DNA of 29,760 bases from an uncultured Coriobacteriaceae bacterium. GTDB lineage: Bacteria > Actinomycetota > Coriobacteriia > Coriobacteriales > Atopobiaceae. The stretch's first letter is position 1. Each line of letters opens with the position of its first letter. Below, in pieces: positions 7,467 to 14,343 of the stretch. The notes beneath the pieces were generated by a model. That model saw nothing but the letters and a program-made list of their open reading frames with translations, searched no databases and had not been told where the DNA came from. Both the position numbers and the translations under genes were made by a program. Location: assembly GCA_900543875.1 (NCBI GenBank), contig UQSV01000016.1, forward strand, positions 1 to 29,760, given 5' to 3'.

Positions 7467-8234
7467 CTACCCAATGAATGAGAGGTCAAGCTCAGCAGGC
7501 TCGCCGCCGCGAACGCCCAGCAGCAGGTACTCGTGGTTGCCCTTGGCGCCCGTGATCGCGCTCTCGCAGCAACCCGCCACGGCAAGGCCAGCCTCATTGA
7601 GGCCCTGCGCCACGCGTTCCACGCAGGCGCGACGCACCTCAGGGCGGCGCACGACGCCGCCCTCCCCCACGTCCTCGCGAGCCGCCTCGAATTGCGGCTT
7701 CACCAGGGTAAGAAAACGCCCCTGCGGGCCCAGCAACTCGCAGACGGCGGGCAGAATCGTCATGACCGAGGTAAACGACACGTCGCACACGGCCAGGTCA
7801 AACGTCCCGCGAGTCGTGTTAGTGGGAACGTCAACGATGTTGGTGCGCTCGAGCAGCGTCACGCGCGCGTCCTGGCGAAGCGACCAGTCAAACTGCGCGT
7901 ATCCCACATCGACCGACGTCACGTGGCCCGCGCCGCGAGAGAGAAGGCAGTCGGTAAAGCCACCGGTTGAGCAGCCCACGTCAACGCAGGTAAGACCGGT
8001 AGGGTCAACACCAAAGAATTCGAGGCCGCGCTCGAGCTTAAGCCCGCCGCGACTCACATACGGAATCGAGCCGCGCACATGCAGCTCGCAGCCGGGACGC
8101 ACTTGCATCCCGGCGCTGGTATAACGCATTGAAGGTCCCGAGACGTCGCCGGCCATAACGGCACGCATCGCGTCGTCGCGAGACCTAAAGTACCCCTGGG
8201 CAACGAGCTCCTCGTCGAGCCTACGCTTGCCCAA
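7467..8234 (-). CDS. tlyA: TlyA family rRNA 2'-O-methyltransferase
   Basis: The 255-aa protein has an N-terminal S4 RNA-binding domain (KRRLDEELVAQGYFRSRDDA) followed by an FtsJ-like Rossmann methyltransferase. It shows RGGLKLE at 62-68, SAM motif I DVGCSTGGFTD at 85-95, CDVSF near 150-154 and VKPQFE at 178-183. These supply the K-D-K type catalytic residues of 2'-O-methyltransferases. TlyA methylates 16S/23S rRNA using SAM and its presence can confer capreomycin sensitivity; some members are also called haemolysins. The start is TTG at 8234, two bases after the xseB stop, with GAGGG of the xseB end as ribosome site. Length is normal. Confidence 0.93.
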   Translation of the reverse strand: MGKRRLDEELVAQGYFRSRDDAMRAVMAGDVSGPSMRYTSAGMQVRPGCELHVRGSIPYVSRGGLKLERGLEFFGVDPTGLTCVDVGCSTGGFTDCLLSRGAGHVTSVDVGYAQFDWSLRQDARVTLLERTNIVDVPTNTTRGTFDLAVCDVSFTSVMTILPAVCELLGPQGRFLTLVKPQFEAAREDVGEGGVVRRPEVRRACVERVAQGLNEAGLAVAGCCESAITGAKGNHEYLLLGVRGGEPAELDLSFIG

Positions 8235-8236
8235 GG

Positions 8237-8566
8237 CTATTTGCCCTCGGAAGCAACAGTCGAGGAGTCGCCCTGCTCGGCGGCGTCGGAGCCGTTGGTC
8301 GAGACAGCATCGCCGTCCTCGGCGGAAGGAGAGGAATCGTCGCCTTCCCCCACAGGCTCGGCCAGGCGCTCGCGCTCCTCCGGCGAGAAGGCGGCCTTAT
8401 CGACCAGGTCAACGGCACGCGTGCCCAAAGCGATGGCCTCGTCGAAAAGGTCGAGCGAGCGCTCGAGCGAGGTGTTCTTGTCGCGCACGGCGCCAATAAT
8501 CTCGTCGAGGCGCTGCGTCACGTCGGAGAAGCGCTCGTATCCCGAGGTGTCTGGACCCTTGGCCAT
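8237..8566 (-). CDS. xseB: Exodeoxyribonuclease VII small subunit with acidic tail
   Basis: The first about 70 residues match XseB: FSDVTQRLDEIIGAVRDKNTSLERSLDLFDEAIALG, the coiled-coil subunit that joins XseA in the nuclease degrading single-stranded DNA. The remaining 40 residues are a low-complexity Asp/Ser/Glu/Gly tail absent from typical 70-80-aa XseB proteins. ATG at 8566 lies 5 bases from the nusB stop. The large subunit gene xseA, usually next to xseB, is not in this window and must be elsewhere if the enzyme is functional. Confidence 0.88.
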   Translation of the reverse strand: MAKGPDTSGYERFSDVTQRLDEIIGAVRDKNTSLERSLDLFDEAIALGTRAVDLVDKAAFSPEERERLAEPVGEGDDSSPSAEDGDAVSTNGSDAAEQGDSSTVASEGK

Positions 8567-8571
8567 CTGAG

Positions 8572-9231
8572 CTACTCGCCCTCGTTGGCCCAGGAGGGCA
8601 CGTCGTCAGACGAAGAGCCAGCGGAAGCGCCCTGCTCGGCGGCAGACTCGTTCTCATAGCCATAGTCGTCATAGCCGTAGCCATCGTCGTAGGCGGCGTT
8701 CTCGGCCTCCTGGCGAGCTCGCTCCTCGGCCTCGCGGGCAGAACGCTCAGAGGCCTCGGCGGCCTCCTTGGCAGCTCGCTCGCGGGCCACGGCCACAACG
8801 TCGACGCCCTCGTCGAGCTGGGCGGCGATGCGGCCGAGGATGCCGTTCACGAAGCGAGACGACTCATCGGAGCTACCAAAGTCCTTGGCGAGCTCAACGC
8901 ACTCGTCGATGCTCACCGAGACGGGCACCTCATCGTTGTGGAGCATCTCGTACAGGGAGATGCGCAGCAGGTTGCGGTCAGTCGCGGACATGCGCGAGAG
9001 GCTCCAGTTGCGCGTGGCACCAGAGAGCACGTGGTCGAGGTCGCTGCGGCACTCGTCGGCACCGCGAGCGAGGAACTCGCCATACTCGTCGAGCGGGCCG
9101 GGATCGACCGCATACTCGCCAGCGAGCACGTCGGCGACGGAACGGCCACAGGCCTCGGCCTGGAACATGAGCTGCAGCGCCTGGCAACGGGCCAGCGTGC
9201 GCCCACCGATGTGGTGAGAACGAGAAGACAA
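8572..9231 (-). CDS. nusB: Transcription antitermination factor NusB with C-terminal extension
   Basis: Residues about 8-145 form the NusB fold: GGRTLARCQALQLMFQAE, then LSRMSATDRNLLRISLYEML and VSVSIDECVELAKDFGSSDESSRFVNGILGRI. NusB binds boxA RNA with S10 to support rRNA antitermination. Residues 146-219 are an added tail, first Ala/Glu/Arg helical, then Tyr/Asp/Gly-rich and acidic. The start is TTG at 9231, well placed after AAGGAG of the preceding gene (5-base spacing); a TAG stop lies between. It is tightly coupled with the Gls24 gene upstream and xseB downstream. Confidence 0.93.
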   Translation of the reverse strand: MSSRSHHIGGRTLARCQALQLMFQAEACGRSVADVLAGEYAVDPGPLDEYGEFLARGADECRSDLDHVLSGATRNWSLSRMSATDRNLLRISLYEMLHNDEVPVSVSIDECVELAKDFGSSDESSRFVNGILGRIAAQLDEGVDVVAVARERAAKEAAEASERSAREAEERARQEAENAAYDDGYGYDDYGYENESAAEQGASAGSSSDDVPSWANEGE

Positions 9232-9233
9232 GG

Positions 9234-9596
9234 CTACTCCTTGGGGAAGACGAGTTCGTCGATGCAGACGTCGATGCTCGAGACGCGCACGCCAATCTGG
9301 GCGTCGACGGCGGTGGCAACGGCCTCACGCACGTCGGCGGCAAGCTTGGTGAACGGGTAGCCAAAGAAGACGGCGAGCCTCACGGTGATGGCAAGGGAGT
9401 CGTCCTCGGCAACCGTGGCCTCGACGGCATTGGTCGTCGGCTGGGGCTTGGAGGTCAGCATGGCGATGATGCCGCTCGCGATGTCCTTGCCGTAGACGGA
9501 GGCAACGCCCTCGACCTTCTCGGCCGCACCGCTCACGATCGTGGTGATGACGCTCTTGGAAACGCCCATGCCGGCGATTCTCAGCTCATTGCTCAT
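9234..9596 (-). CDS. Asp23/Gls24 family envelope stress protein
   Basis: The 120-aa protein matches the Asp23/Gls24 (YqhY-type) family: an N-terminal MSNELRIAGMGVSKSVITTIVSGAAEKVEGV, a central ITVRLAVFFGYPFTKLAADVREAVATAV and a C-terminal V-S-SIDVCIDELVF. These small cytoplasmic proteins are connected with envelope stress and fatty acid synthesis in Firmicutes, where yqhY lies beside nusB as here. ATG at 9596 follows AAAGGGG. It ends two bases before the TTG of nusB, and its AAGGAGTAG end supplies that gene's ribosome site. Confidence 0.9.
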   Translation of the reverse strand: MSNELRIAGMGVSKSVITTIVSGAAEKVEGVASVYGKDIASGIIAMLTSKPQPTTNAVEATVAEDDSLAITVRLAVFFGYPFTKLAADVREAVATAVDAQIGVRVSSIDVCIDELVFPKE

Positions 9597-9620
9597 GTCT
9601 GCCCCTTTCGAGGTGAATGA

Positions 9621-9647
9621 GCCCGCGCGCCGGATTGACGCGCGGGC
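9621..9647 (-). other. GC-rich stem-loop between efp and the Gls24 gene
   Basis: GCCCGCGCG (9621-9629) and CGCGCGGGC (9639-9647) form a 9-bp perfect stem with a 9-base loop in the 66-base gap. No T-tract follows on the minus strand. It may be a processing or attenuation element rather than a full terminator. Confidence 0.45.
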
Positions 9648-9662
9648 AAGTGACGGGTGAAG

Positions 9663-10229
9663 CTAGACGCGGGCGACGAACTTGCCCTCGCGGGTGTCGA
9701 CCTTGATGACGTCGCCCTCGTTGAGGTACATCGGGACCTGGATGACGGCGCCAGTCTCGATGGTGGCAGGCTTGCCACCGCCCTGGACGGTGTCGCCCTT
9801 GAAGCCCGGGTCGGTCTTCGTAATCTCGGCCTCGATGAACATGGGAGGCTGGACGGTCAGCAGGTCGTCATCGGCGTACATGAGCTGGCAGGTATCGTTC
9901 TCCTTGAGCCACTTGTAGTTCTCGCCGATGAAGTCCGTGGACACGGGAATCTGCTCGTAGGTGTCCATATCCATGAAGTAGTAGTTGTCGCCGTCGTTGT
10001 AGAGGTACTGCATCTCCTTGGTGGAGAGCATGACGGAGTCGAACTTGGAGCCGGCGTTGCAGGTCTGGTCGCCGATGACGCGGCCGGAGCGCAGATCCTT
10101 GATCTTGTAGCGAACGAAGGCGCCGCCCTTGCCCGGCTTGACGTGCTGGAACTCGACGAGCGTATAGATCTTGTCCTTGATCTTAAGGCCCATGCCGTTC
10201 TTGAACTCGGCGGTGCTGATCTGCTGCAT
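9663..10229 (-). CDS. efp: Elongation factor P
   Basis: The 188-aa product is full length, with KOW-like domain I, OB domain II and a C-terminal OB domain containing GDTVQGGGKPATIETGAVIQVPMYLNEGDVIKVDTR. The loop VKPGKGGAF places a lysine at position 34, the residue that is modified in some lineages. EF-P relieves ribosome stalling at polyproline stretches. ATG at 10229 follows AGGAAGAGAG. No modification enzyme (epmA/epmB, ymfI) is visible nearby. Confidence 0.96.
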   Translation of the reverse strand: MQQISTAEFKNGMGLKIKDKIYTLVEFQHVKPGKGGAFVRYKIKDLRSGRVIGDQTCNAGSKFDSVMLSTKEMQYLYNDGDNYYFMDMDTYEQIPVSTDFIGENYKWLKENDTCQLMYADDDLLTVQPPMFIEAEITKTDPGFKGDTVQGGGKPATIETGAVIQVPMYLNEGDVIKVDTREGKFVARV

Positions 10230-10250
10230 CTAAAGACTCTCTTCCTGTCT

Positions 10251-10298
10251 TGGCCCAACGGTGGCGGGCCACATACGTTCATGCATTTGAAAATTCTA
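10251..10298 (-). promoter_or_regulatory. efp leader: candidate -10 box and leader hairpin
   Basis: On the minus strand a TAGAAT hexamer (10298-10293) lies about 65 bases before the efp start, with no convincing -35 box. A TGGCCC/GGGCCA hairpin (10271-10266 with 10256-10251) lies in the putative leader. This is weak evidence for a separate efp promoter. Confidence 0.3.
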
Positions 10299-10489
10299 GC
10301 ATACCGAGCCTGTCGATTATGTGTAGCAGCAGCTACCAGCAGCAACGCACGCACGGGACGGACGGGCACGATTCCGGCCGAGATGGTTGAGAGAGGCATG
10401 GCACCGGCCCCGCCAGTTAGAGCCCGCATTCGCAAGTGGCAAACGAAGGAGCGTCGAACCCTCGCCAGGCATGACGCCACGGCAACCAG

Positions 10490-10524
10490 AGCGGGGACAA
10501 TAGACACGTCCCCTTGTCCCCGCT
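10490..10524. repeat. Palindrome of the GGGACA/TGTCCC family
   Basis: AGCGGGGACAA (10490-10500) and TTGTCCCCGCT (10514-10524) form an 11-bp perfect stem. The 13-base loop TAGACACGTCCCC contains a second GTCCCC. The rest of 10299-10543 holds no gene that I can support. Confidence 0.75.
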
Positions 10525-10543
10525 CCCCCATTGATGCAAGCAG

Positions 10544-10655
10544 GCACCCGCTTTTACGTGCTGGGAGGCTTCCTAGCACGTAAAAGCGGGTGCTCAAAGA
10601 TTCGGACGCGTAAAAGCGGGTGCTCGATGGACCAGACGCGTAAAAGCGGGTGCTC
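10544..10655. repeat. Three direct repeats of 30-bp period plus one inverted copy
   Basis: A core CGTAAAAGCGGGTGCTC is found at 10579-10595, 10609-10625 and 10639-10655, exactly 30 bp apart and separated by unrelated 13-base stretches. An inverted copy GCACCCGCTTTTACGTGCT lies at 10544-10562 and forms a 19-bp perfect hairpin with 10575-10593. It lies just downstream of the DUF956 gene at the end of the PTS operon and may also stop transcription. Confidence 0.85.
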
Positions 10656-10710
10656 GGGGGAGGCAGCAGAAGAACGATGAGCGCGGCAGGAGAAATGCAG
10701 CGAGCGACCC

Positions 10711-11112
10711 TTACTTCTTGCGGTTCACGAGGCTCTTGACGTTGCCCGGAATGCTCGCGACGCCGCGCTTGAGCACGCCAAAGAACGTGGGCGAGCGCAC
10801 GAGCTTGTCGTCGCCGATGTGCTCGCGGATGGCGCGCAGCGTCTTCTTGTTGTCGCGCGTGGAAAACGAGAAGACGTTGCCGTTGAGCGTCGTGAAGACG
10901 GCGAAGCGTGCGATGGTCTTGTCGCGATTCATGACCGAGGCCGCGATGTGGTCGACGCAATCCCACGGTATCTGGATAAAGTCCTCGCGGTTGCGCTCGT
11001 TGTAGAACTCGAGCGCGCGGTCGCCCACCATCATGTCGCCGTAGGTGGCGAGGCCCATGAACGAGGTTGCCTTGATCGTGAGCTCGACCTTTGTGTTGAG
11101 TGACTGCGCCAT
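10711..11112 (-). CDS. DUF956 family protein of the mannose PTS operon
   Basis: The 133-aa protein (MAQSLNTKVELTIKATSFMG..., GDRALEFYNERNREDFIQIPWDCVDHIAASV, ending in RGVASIPGNVKSLVNRKK) matches the DUF956 family. Members are known to accompany mannose-family PTS genes (also called ManO). The predicted fold is a small PH-like beta domain; its biochemical role is unproven, with regulation of the PTS suggested by its position. ATG at 11112 is preceded by AAGGAGAGGC. It is separated from manZ by a strong stem-loop, so it may be expressed at a lower level by readthrough. Confidence 0.85.
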   Translation of the reverse strand: MAQSLNTKVELTIKATSFMGLATYGDMMVGDRALEFYNERNREDFIQIPWDCVDHIAASVMNRDKTIARFAVFTTLNGNVFSFSTRDNKKTLRAIREHIGDDKLVRSPTFFGVLKRGVASIPGNVKSLVNRKK

Positions 11113-11124
11113 GCGCCTCTCCTT

Positions 11125-11170
11125 ACCAAAGAAGGCGGGCCGCCCAGAGAACTGGAGGCGGCCCGCCCAG
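11125..11170 (-). terminator. Stem-loop (attenuating terminator) between manZ and the DUF956 gene
   Basis: On the minus strand GGCGGGCCGCC (11167-11157) pairs with GGCGGCCCGCC (11144-11134), an 11-bp perfect stem with 12-base loop, followed by TTCTTTGG. It overlaps the approach to the DUF956 ribosome site and could reduce expression of that gene relative to manXYZ. Confidence 0.7.
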
Positions 11171-11218
11171 ACTTACTTGTTGTGGCAGCCGATTGCGCGG
11201 ATGCCTCGCGAGCACATC

Positions 11219-12148
11219 TTACATGAAGCCGAGGAGACGGCCGATGATGCCCACGGCGAAGAGGGCCAGAATGATGACGATCGGGCTGACCTTCTTCTTG
11301 AGGAGCTTGCAGCACAGCAGCGTCAGCAGCACGGCGGCCAGACCAGGAATGAGCTGGTCGAGGTTGCCCTGGAGCGTGGTGGTCTTAATCTGATCAAGAC
11401 CGGTCGCGCCGAGCGAGGAGTACTGCGTGAGGGCGCTCTTGATGCCATCGGCGTTGCCCTGAATCTGGGACCAGTCGATGTAGGAGCCCTCCTGCTGGGT
11501 GATCTGGGAGACGATCGGGGTGAAGGAGATCGAGACCCAGCGCTGGACCAGCGCGCCGATGATGAACATACCAAGGATGGAGGCACCCTCGGTGATCTTG
11601 CCCATCATGCCGCCGCCGAGGTCCTTGGCGATGGAGGAGCCGACCTTGTAGCCAAACTCCTGCGTGTACCACTCAAACGCCATACGAATGACGTTCCAGG
11701 CCACGAAGAACAGAATCGGGCCGAGGATGGAGCCGCCCAGCGCGAGGGACGCGCCGAGGGCGCCGAGAATCGGGCGCACGGTGAACCAGAACACGGGGTC
11801 GCCAACGCCGGCCAGCGGGCCCATCATGCCAACCTTGACGCCCTGGATGGCGGCGTCGTCAACGGGAGCACCGTTGGCGCGCTCCTCCTCGAGGGCCAGG
11901 GTCACGCCGATGACCGGGCTGGAGACGTAGGGGTGCGTGTTGTAAAACTCGAGGTGACGCTTGAGGGCGGCAACCTGGTCTTCCTTGGCCGGGTAGAGCT
12001 TCTTGATCGCGGGGATCATCGAGTAGCACCAGCCGCCATTCTGCATGCGCTCGTAGTTCCACGAGCCCTGCAGGAACTGATGACGCCACCAAACCTTCTT
12101 GCGGTCAGCAGAGGTAAGTTCAATCTTGTCCTGTGCCATGTCAGTCAC
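11219..12148 (-). CDS. manZ: PTS mannose/fructose/sorbose family IID component
   Basis: The 309-aa protein matches EIID-Man: N-terminal KKVWWRHQFLQGSWNYERMQNGGWCYSMIPAIKKLY, a central GVKVGMMGPLAGVGDPVFWFTVRPILGALGASLA, and a C-terminal hydrophobic hairpin VSPIVIILALFAVGIIGRLLGFM. With IIC it forms the sugar-translocating membrane complex. The start is GTG at 12148 after AGGA; an ATG three codons later (12139) is also possible, with AGGGAG. It begins 9 bases after manY ends. Confidence 0.95.
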   Translation of the reverse strand: MTDMAQDKIELTSADRKKVWWRHQFLQGSWNYERMQNGGWCYSMIPAIKKLYPAKEDQVAALKRHLEFYNTHPYVSSPVIGVTLALEEERANGAPVDDAAIQGVKVGMMGPLAGVGDPVFWFTVRPILGALGASLALGGSILGPILFFVAWNVIRMAFEWYTQEFGYKVGSSIAKDLGGGMMGKITEGASILGMFIIGALVQRWVSISFTPIVSQITQQEGSYIDWSQIQGNADGIKSALTQYSSLGATGLDQIKTTTLQGNLDQLIPGLAAVLLTLLCCKLLKKKVSPIVIILALFAVGIIGRLLGFM

Positions 12149-12157
12149 TCTCCCTTC

Positions 12158-12973
12158 CTACTCGTAGTCGTTCAGGATGTCGCCGAGCGGGTCACCGGAG
12201 CCGCCGCCGTTACCACCCTGCTTGGCCATGTCCTTAAGGCCAAGGTAGATGAGGGCGAGCGAGATGCCGATGAGGCCAAGGGCGATGAGCGTGAGCTGGG
12301 AGATGGCGGCGAGGACGAAGCCGAGGATGAAGAACGGCCAGACCTCCTTAGTCGCCATCATGTTGATGACCATGGCGTAGCCGACTGCGGCGACCATGCC
12401 ACCACCGACGGCCATGCCGCCGGACAGCCAAGCGGGCATAGCGTTGAGGGCGCTGGTGACGGCCTCAGCAGGAATGACGCAGAGCAGCGCGGCCGGGATG
12501 GCAATACGAACGCCCTGCATCAGGATGGCGACAACCTGCCAGACCTCGATGCCCTTGAAGTCGCCCTTCTCGGCGCAGGCGTCCATCGCGTGGACGATGG
12601 CGGTGGCGAGGGTACGGCAGATCATCGTGAGGAACAGGCCAGCGACGGACAGCGGGATGGCCAGGGCCACGGAGGTGTTGATCGCGGTCTGGGCGTCGGC
12701 GTTGCCACCGTTGAGGGCCAGCACCATGAGGATGGCGGAGGCGACGGAGGCGAGAGCGGCATCCGGGGCAACGGCAGCGCCGATGTTGGCCCAGCCAAGG
12801 GCAATCATCTGAAGCTGGCCGCCGAGGATGATGCCCTCCTGCAGGTGACCACTGACGAGGCCAATGAGCGTGCAGGCCACCAGAGGCTGGTGGAACTCAA
12901 ACTCGTCGAGAATACCCTCCATACCAGCCAGGAGGGCAACAATGACGATGAGAATGATCGTGATTGGAGACAT
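12158..12973 (-). CDS. manY: PTS mannose/fructose/sorbose family IIC component
   Basis: The 271-aa polytopic protein matches EIIC-Man: it begins MSPITIILIVIVALLAGMEGILDEFEFHQPLVACTLIGL and carries the family segment GGQLQMIALGWANIGAAVAPDAALASVASAIL. Several further membrane helices follow, ending in a Gly-rich cytoplasmic tail (KQGGNGGGSGDPLGDILNDYE). It carries sugar across the membrane together with IID. ATG at 12973 lies 15 bases after manX within one operon. Confidence 0.95.
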   Translation of the reverse strand: MSPITIILIVIVALLAGMEGILDEFEFHQPLVACTLIGLVSGHLQEGIILGGQLQMIALGWANIGAAVAPDAALASVASAILMVLALNGGNADAQTAINTSVALAIPLSVAGLFLTMICRTLATAIVHAMDACAEKGDFKGIEVWQVVAILMQGVRIAIPAALLCVIPAEAVTSALNAMPAWLSGGMAVGGGMVAAVGYAMVINMMATKEVWPFFILGFVLAAISQLTLIALGLIGISLALIYLGLKDMAKQGGNGGGSGDPLGDILNDYE

Positions 12974-12988
12974 GAGTCAAACCCTCCC

Positions 12989-13972
12989 TTACTTCTGAGC
13001 GGCCAGATCGGCCTTTGCCTTCTTGAGCATGGCGTCAATGTTCTCGGAGCTGTCGGACGGAACCTTGCGGACCTCGAACTCAACGCCGAGGCTCTTGAGC
13101 TCCTCGATCGCCTTGACGTCGTCGGCGCCCATGGCGACGGCGTTGGTCACGACGACCTTGCCCACGGAGTGCGCCATCGAGCCGATGTTGACCTTCTTGA
13201 TGTCGACACCGCCCTTGATGGCAGCAAGCAGATCCTGGGGGTTCTCGAAGAGAAGCATGACCTTGGTAGCACCAAAGCGCGGATCCTTCGTGACCTCGAT
13301 CATCTTGCTGATGGGCACGACGTTGGCCGGAACTCCCGGGGGCGCGGCCTGCTCGATCATCGTCTTGCGCAGGTCGTCGTGGGCGACGCCATCGGAGACG
13401 ACGATGATGCGGTCAGGGGCGATCGTCTTGGTCCACGTCGTGGCAACCTGGCCGTGAAGCAGGCGCGTGTCGATGCGGACGTGGGCGATCTTGATGTGAC
13501 CGTCACCAAGAACCGTACCCGGGGCAATGGCGCCAGCCTTGGCAACCGGAGCCGCGACCGCAGCCGCGGGCTCGAGCGCCTCGGGAAGGACGCGCACGCC
13601 CTTGCGACCCTCGCCAACCAGGTGAGCCGCGATCTCATGCGCGGTCTTCGACGCATCCATGCGCGCCGAGTAGGCCTCGATGAGCATCGGCAGGTTCAGA
13701 CCCGTGACGATGGCCCAGGAGTCGTGACCCTTGACGAGGGCGCTCGTCTGGTTGAACGGCGTGCCTCCCCAAAGGTCAACCAGGAACAGGACCTGCTCCT
13801 GGTCCTCGAGGTGACTCACGGCCTCCTCGAGTTGGGCCCTGAAGTCATCAGGACCCATGGAGGGCTCGAGGCTCACGACCGCGACGTTCCCCTGGTCACC
13901 AAAGACCATGGAACCCGTCTGACGGACGCCCGCCGCAAGCTCTCCATGACTTGCTAGGACAATCCCTACCAT
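12989..13972 (-). CDS. manX: PTS mannose-type IIAB component
   Basis: ATG at 13972 follows GGGAGGTAGGA; the open frame extends upstream to 14104 but with no family similarity, so the shorter start is chosen (328 aa). Residues 1 to about 130 are EIIA-Man with phospho-acceptor His9 in VLASHGELAAG and LWGGTPFNQT. A linker of about 30 residues rich in Ala and Pro follows. The EIIB domain has the family motif RIDTRLLHGQV with His173. The protein passes phosphate from HPr to the incoming sugar. It is the first gene of the operon manX-manY-manZ-DUF956. Confidence 0.95.
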   Translation of the reverse strand: MVGIVLASHGELAAGVRQTGSMVFGDQGNVAVVSLEPSMGPDDFRAQLEEAVSHLEDQEQVLFLVDLWGGTPFNQTSALVKGHDSWAIVTGLNLPMLIEAYSARMDASKTAHEIAAHLVGEGRKGVRVLPEALEPAAAVAAPVAKAGAIAPGTVLGDGHIKIAHVRIDTRLLHGQVATTWTKTIAPDRIIVVSDGVAHDDLRKTMIEQAAPPGVPANVVPISKMIEVTKDPRFGATKVMLLFENPQDLLAAIKGGVDIKKVNIGSMAHSVGKVVVTNAVAMGADDVKAIEELKSLGVEFEVRKVPSDSSENIDAMLKKAKADLAAQK

Positions 13973-14096
13973 TCCTACCTCCCATGCAGTAATGGGGTAA
14001 ACGAACGGGACAAGAGAAATAATAAGCGGATGGGCGTGAGTTGTGGACAAATCGTTTGCCAACGGTGGTTTTTTAGTTGGTTCAATCTTTAATATC

Positions 14097-14223
14097 GTGC
14101 GCATATATAATGCGCACCGTTTCCACTATGTAATCGAAATACTTACCAAAATAGGCTGCTTATACGGATAAGTATTGACCACATAACGTTACCGATAGGT
14201 AATCTGCAAAACATAACGCTACC
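14097..14223 (-). promoter_or_regulatory. AT-rich control region of the mannose PTS operon
   Basis: On the minus strand the near-identical 13-mers GGTAGCGTTATGT (14223-14211) and GGTAACGTTATGT (14193-14181) repeat at a 30-bp offset, three helical turns. A TATAAG -10 box follows at 14164-14159 without a good -35 box. The proximal repeat is centred about 35 bases before the expected start, as for an activator bound over the -35 region. An inverted AATACTTA/TAAGTATT pair (14138-14145, 14169-14176) spans the -10 box. A 21-bp palindrome GTGCGCAT-5-ATGCGCAC lies in the leader at 14097-14117. The regulator is not encoded here. Confidence 0.55.
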
Positions 14224-14249
14224 GTTCATCGATTTTTTTGGCAAGTTAG

Positions 14250-14301
14250 AAGAAAAGCACCGGCCAATTGGCAATAACGCCATGCGCCCGGTGCCTTTTG
14301 T
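14250..14301. terminator. Terminator between the M24 peptidase gene and the PTS operon
   Basis: GCACCGG (14257-14263) pairs with CCGGTGC (14288-14294). The stem is flanked by AAAA on the left and CTTTT on the right, so it can act on both strands; on the minus strand it is followed by TTTTCTTCT. It separates the housekeeping cluster from the PTS promoter region. Confidence 0.65.
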
Positions 14302-14343
14302 CAAGAAGTTGATATGCCTTCTTGATCAAACAGTGAGCTAGAA

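Noticed and set aside
10544..10655. CRISPR-like array
   Set aside because: Only three direct copies, a 17-base core with 13-base spacers, an inverted copy and no cas genes. Spacers of a CRISPR array are about 30 bases or longer.
11045..13957. Long plus-strand open frame opposite the PTS genes
   Set aside because: It is an antisense frame kept open by high GC and codon bias. Its product is Gly/Asp/Val/Arg-rich with no domain, while the opposite strand encodes clear PTS proteins.
13973..14104. N-terminal extension of manX to 14104
   Set aside because: The EIIA-Man family begins at MVGIVLASHG, the ATG at 13972 has a strong ribosome site, and the extension lies in the leader region.
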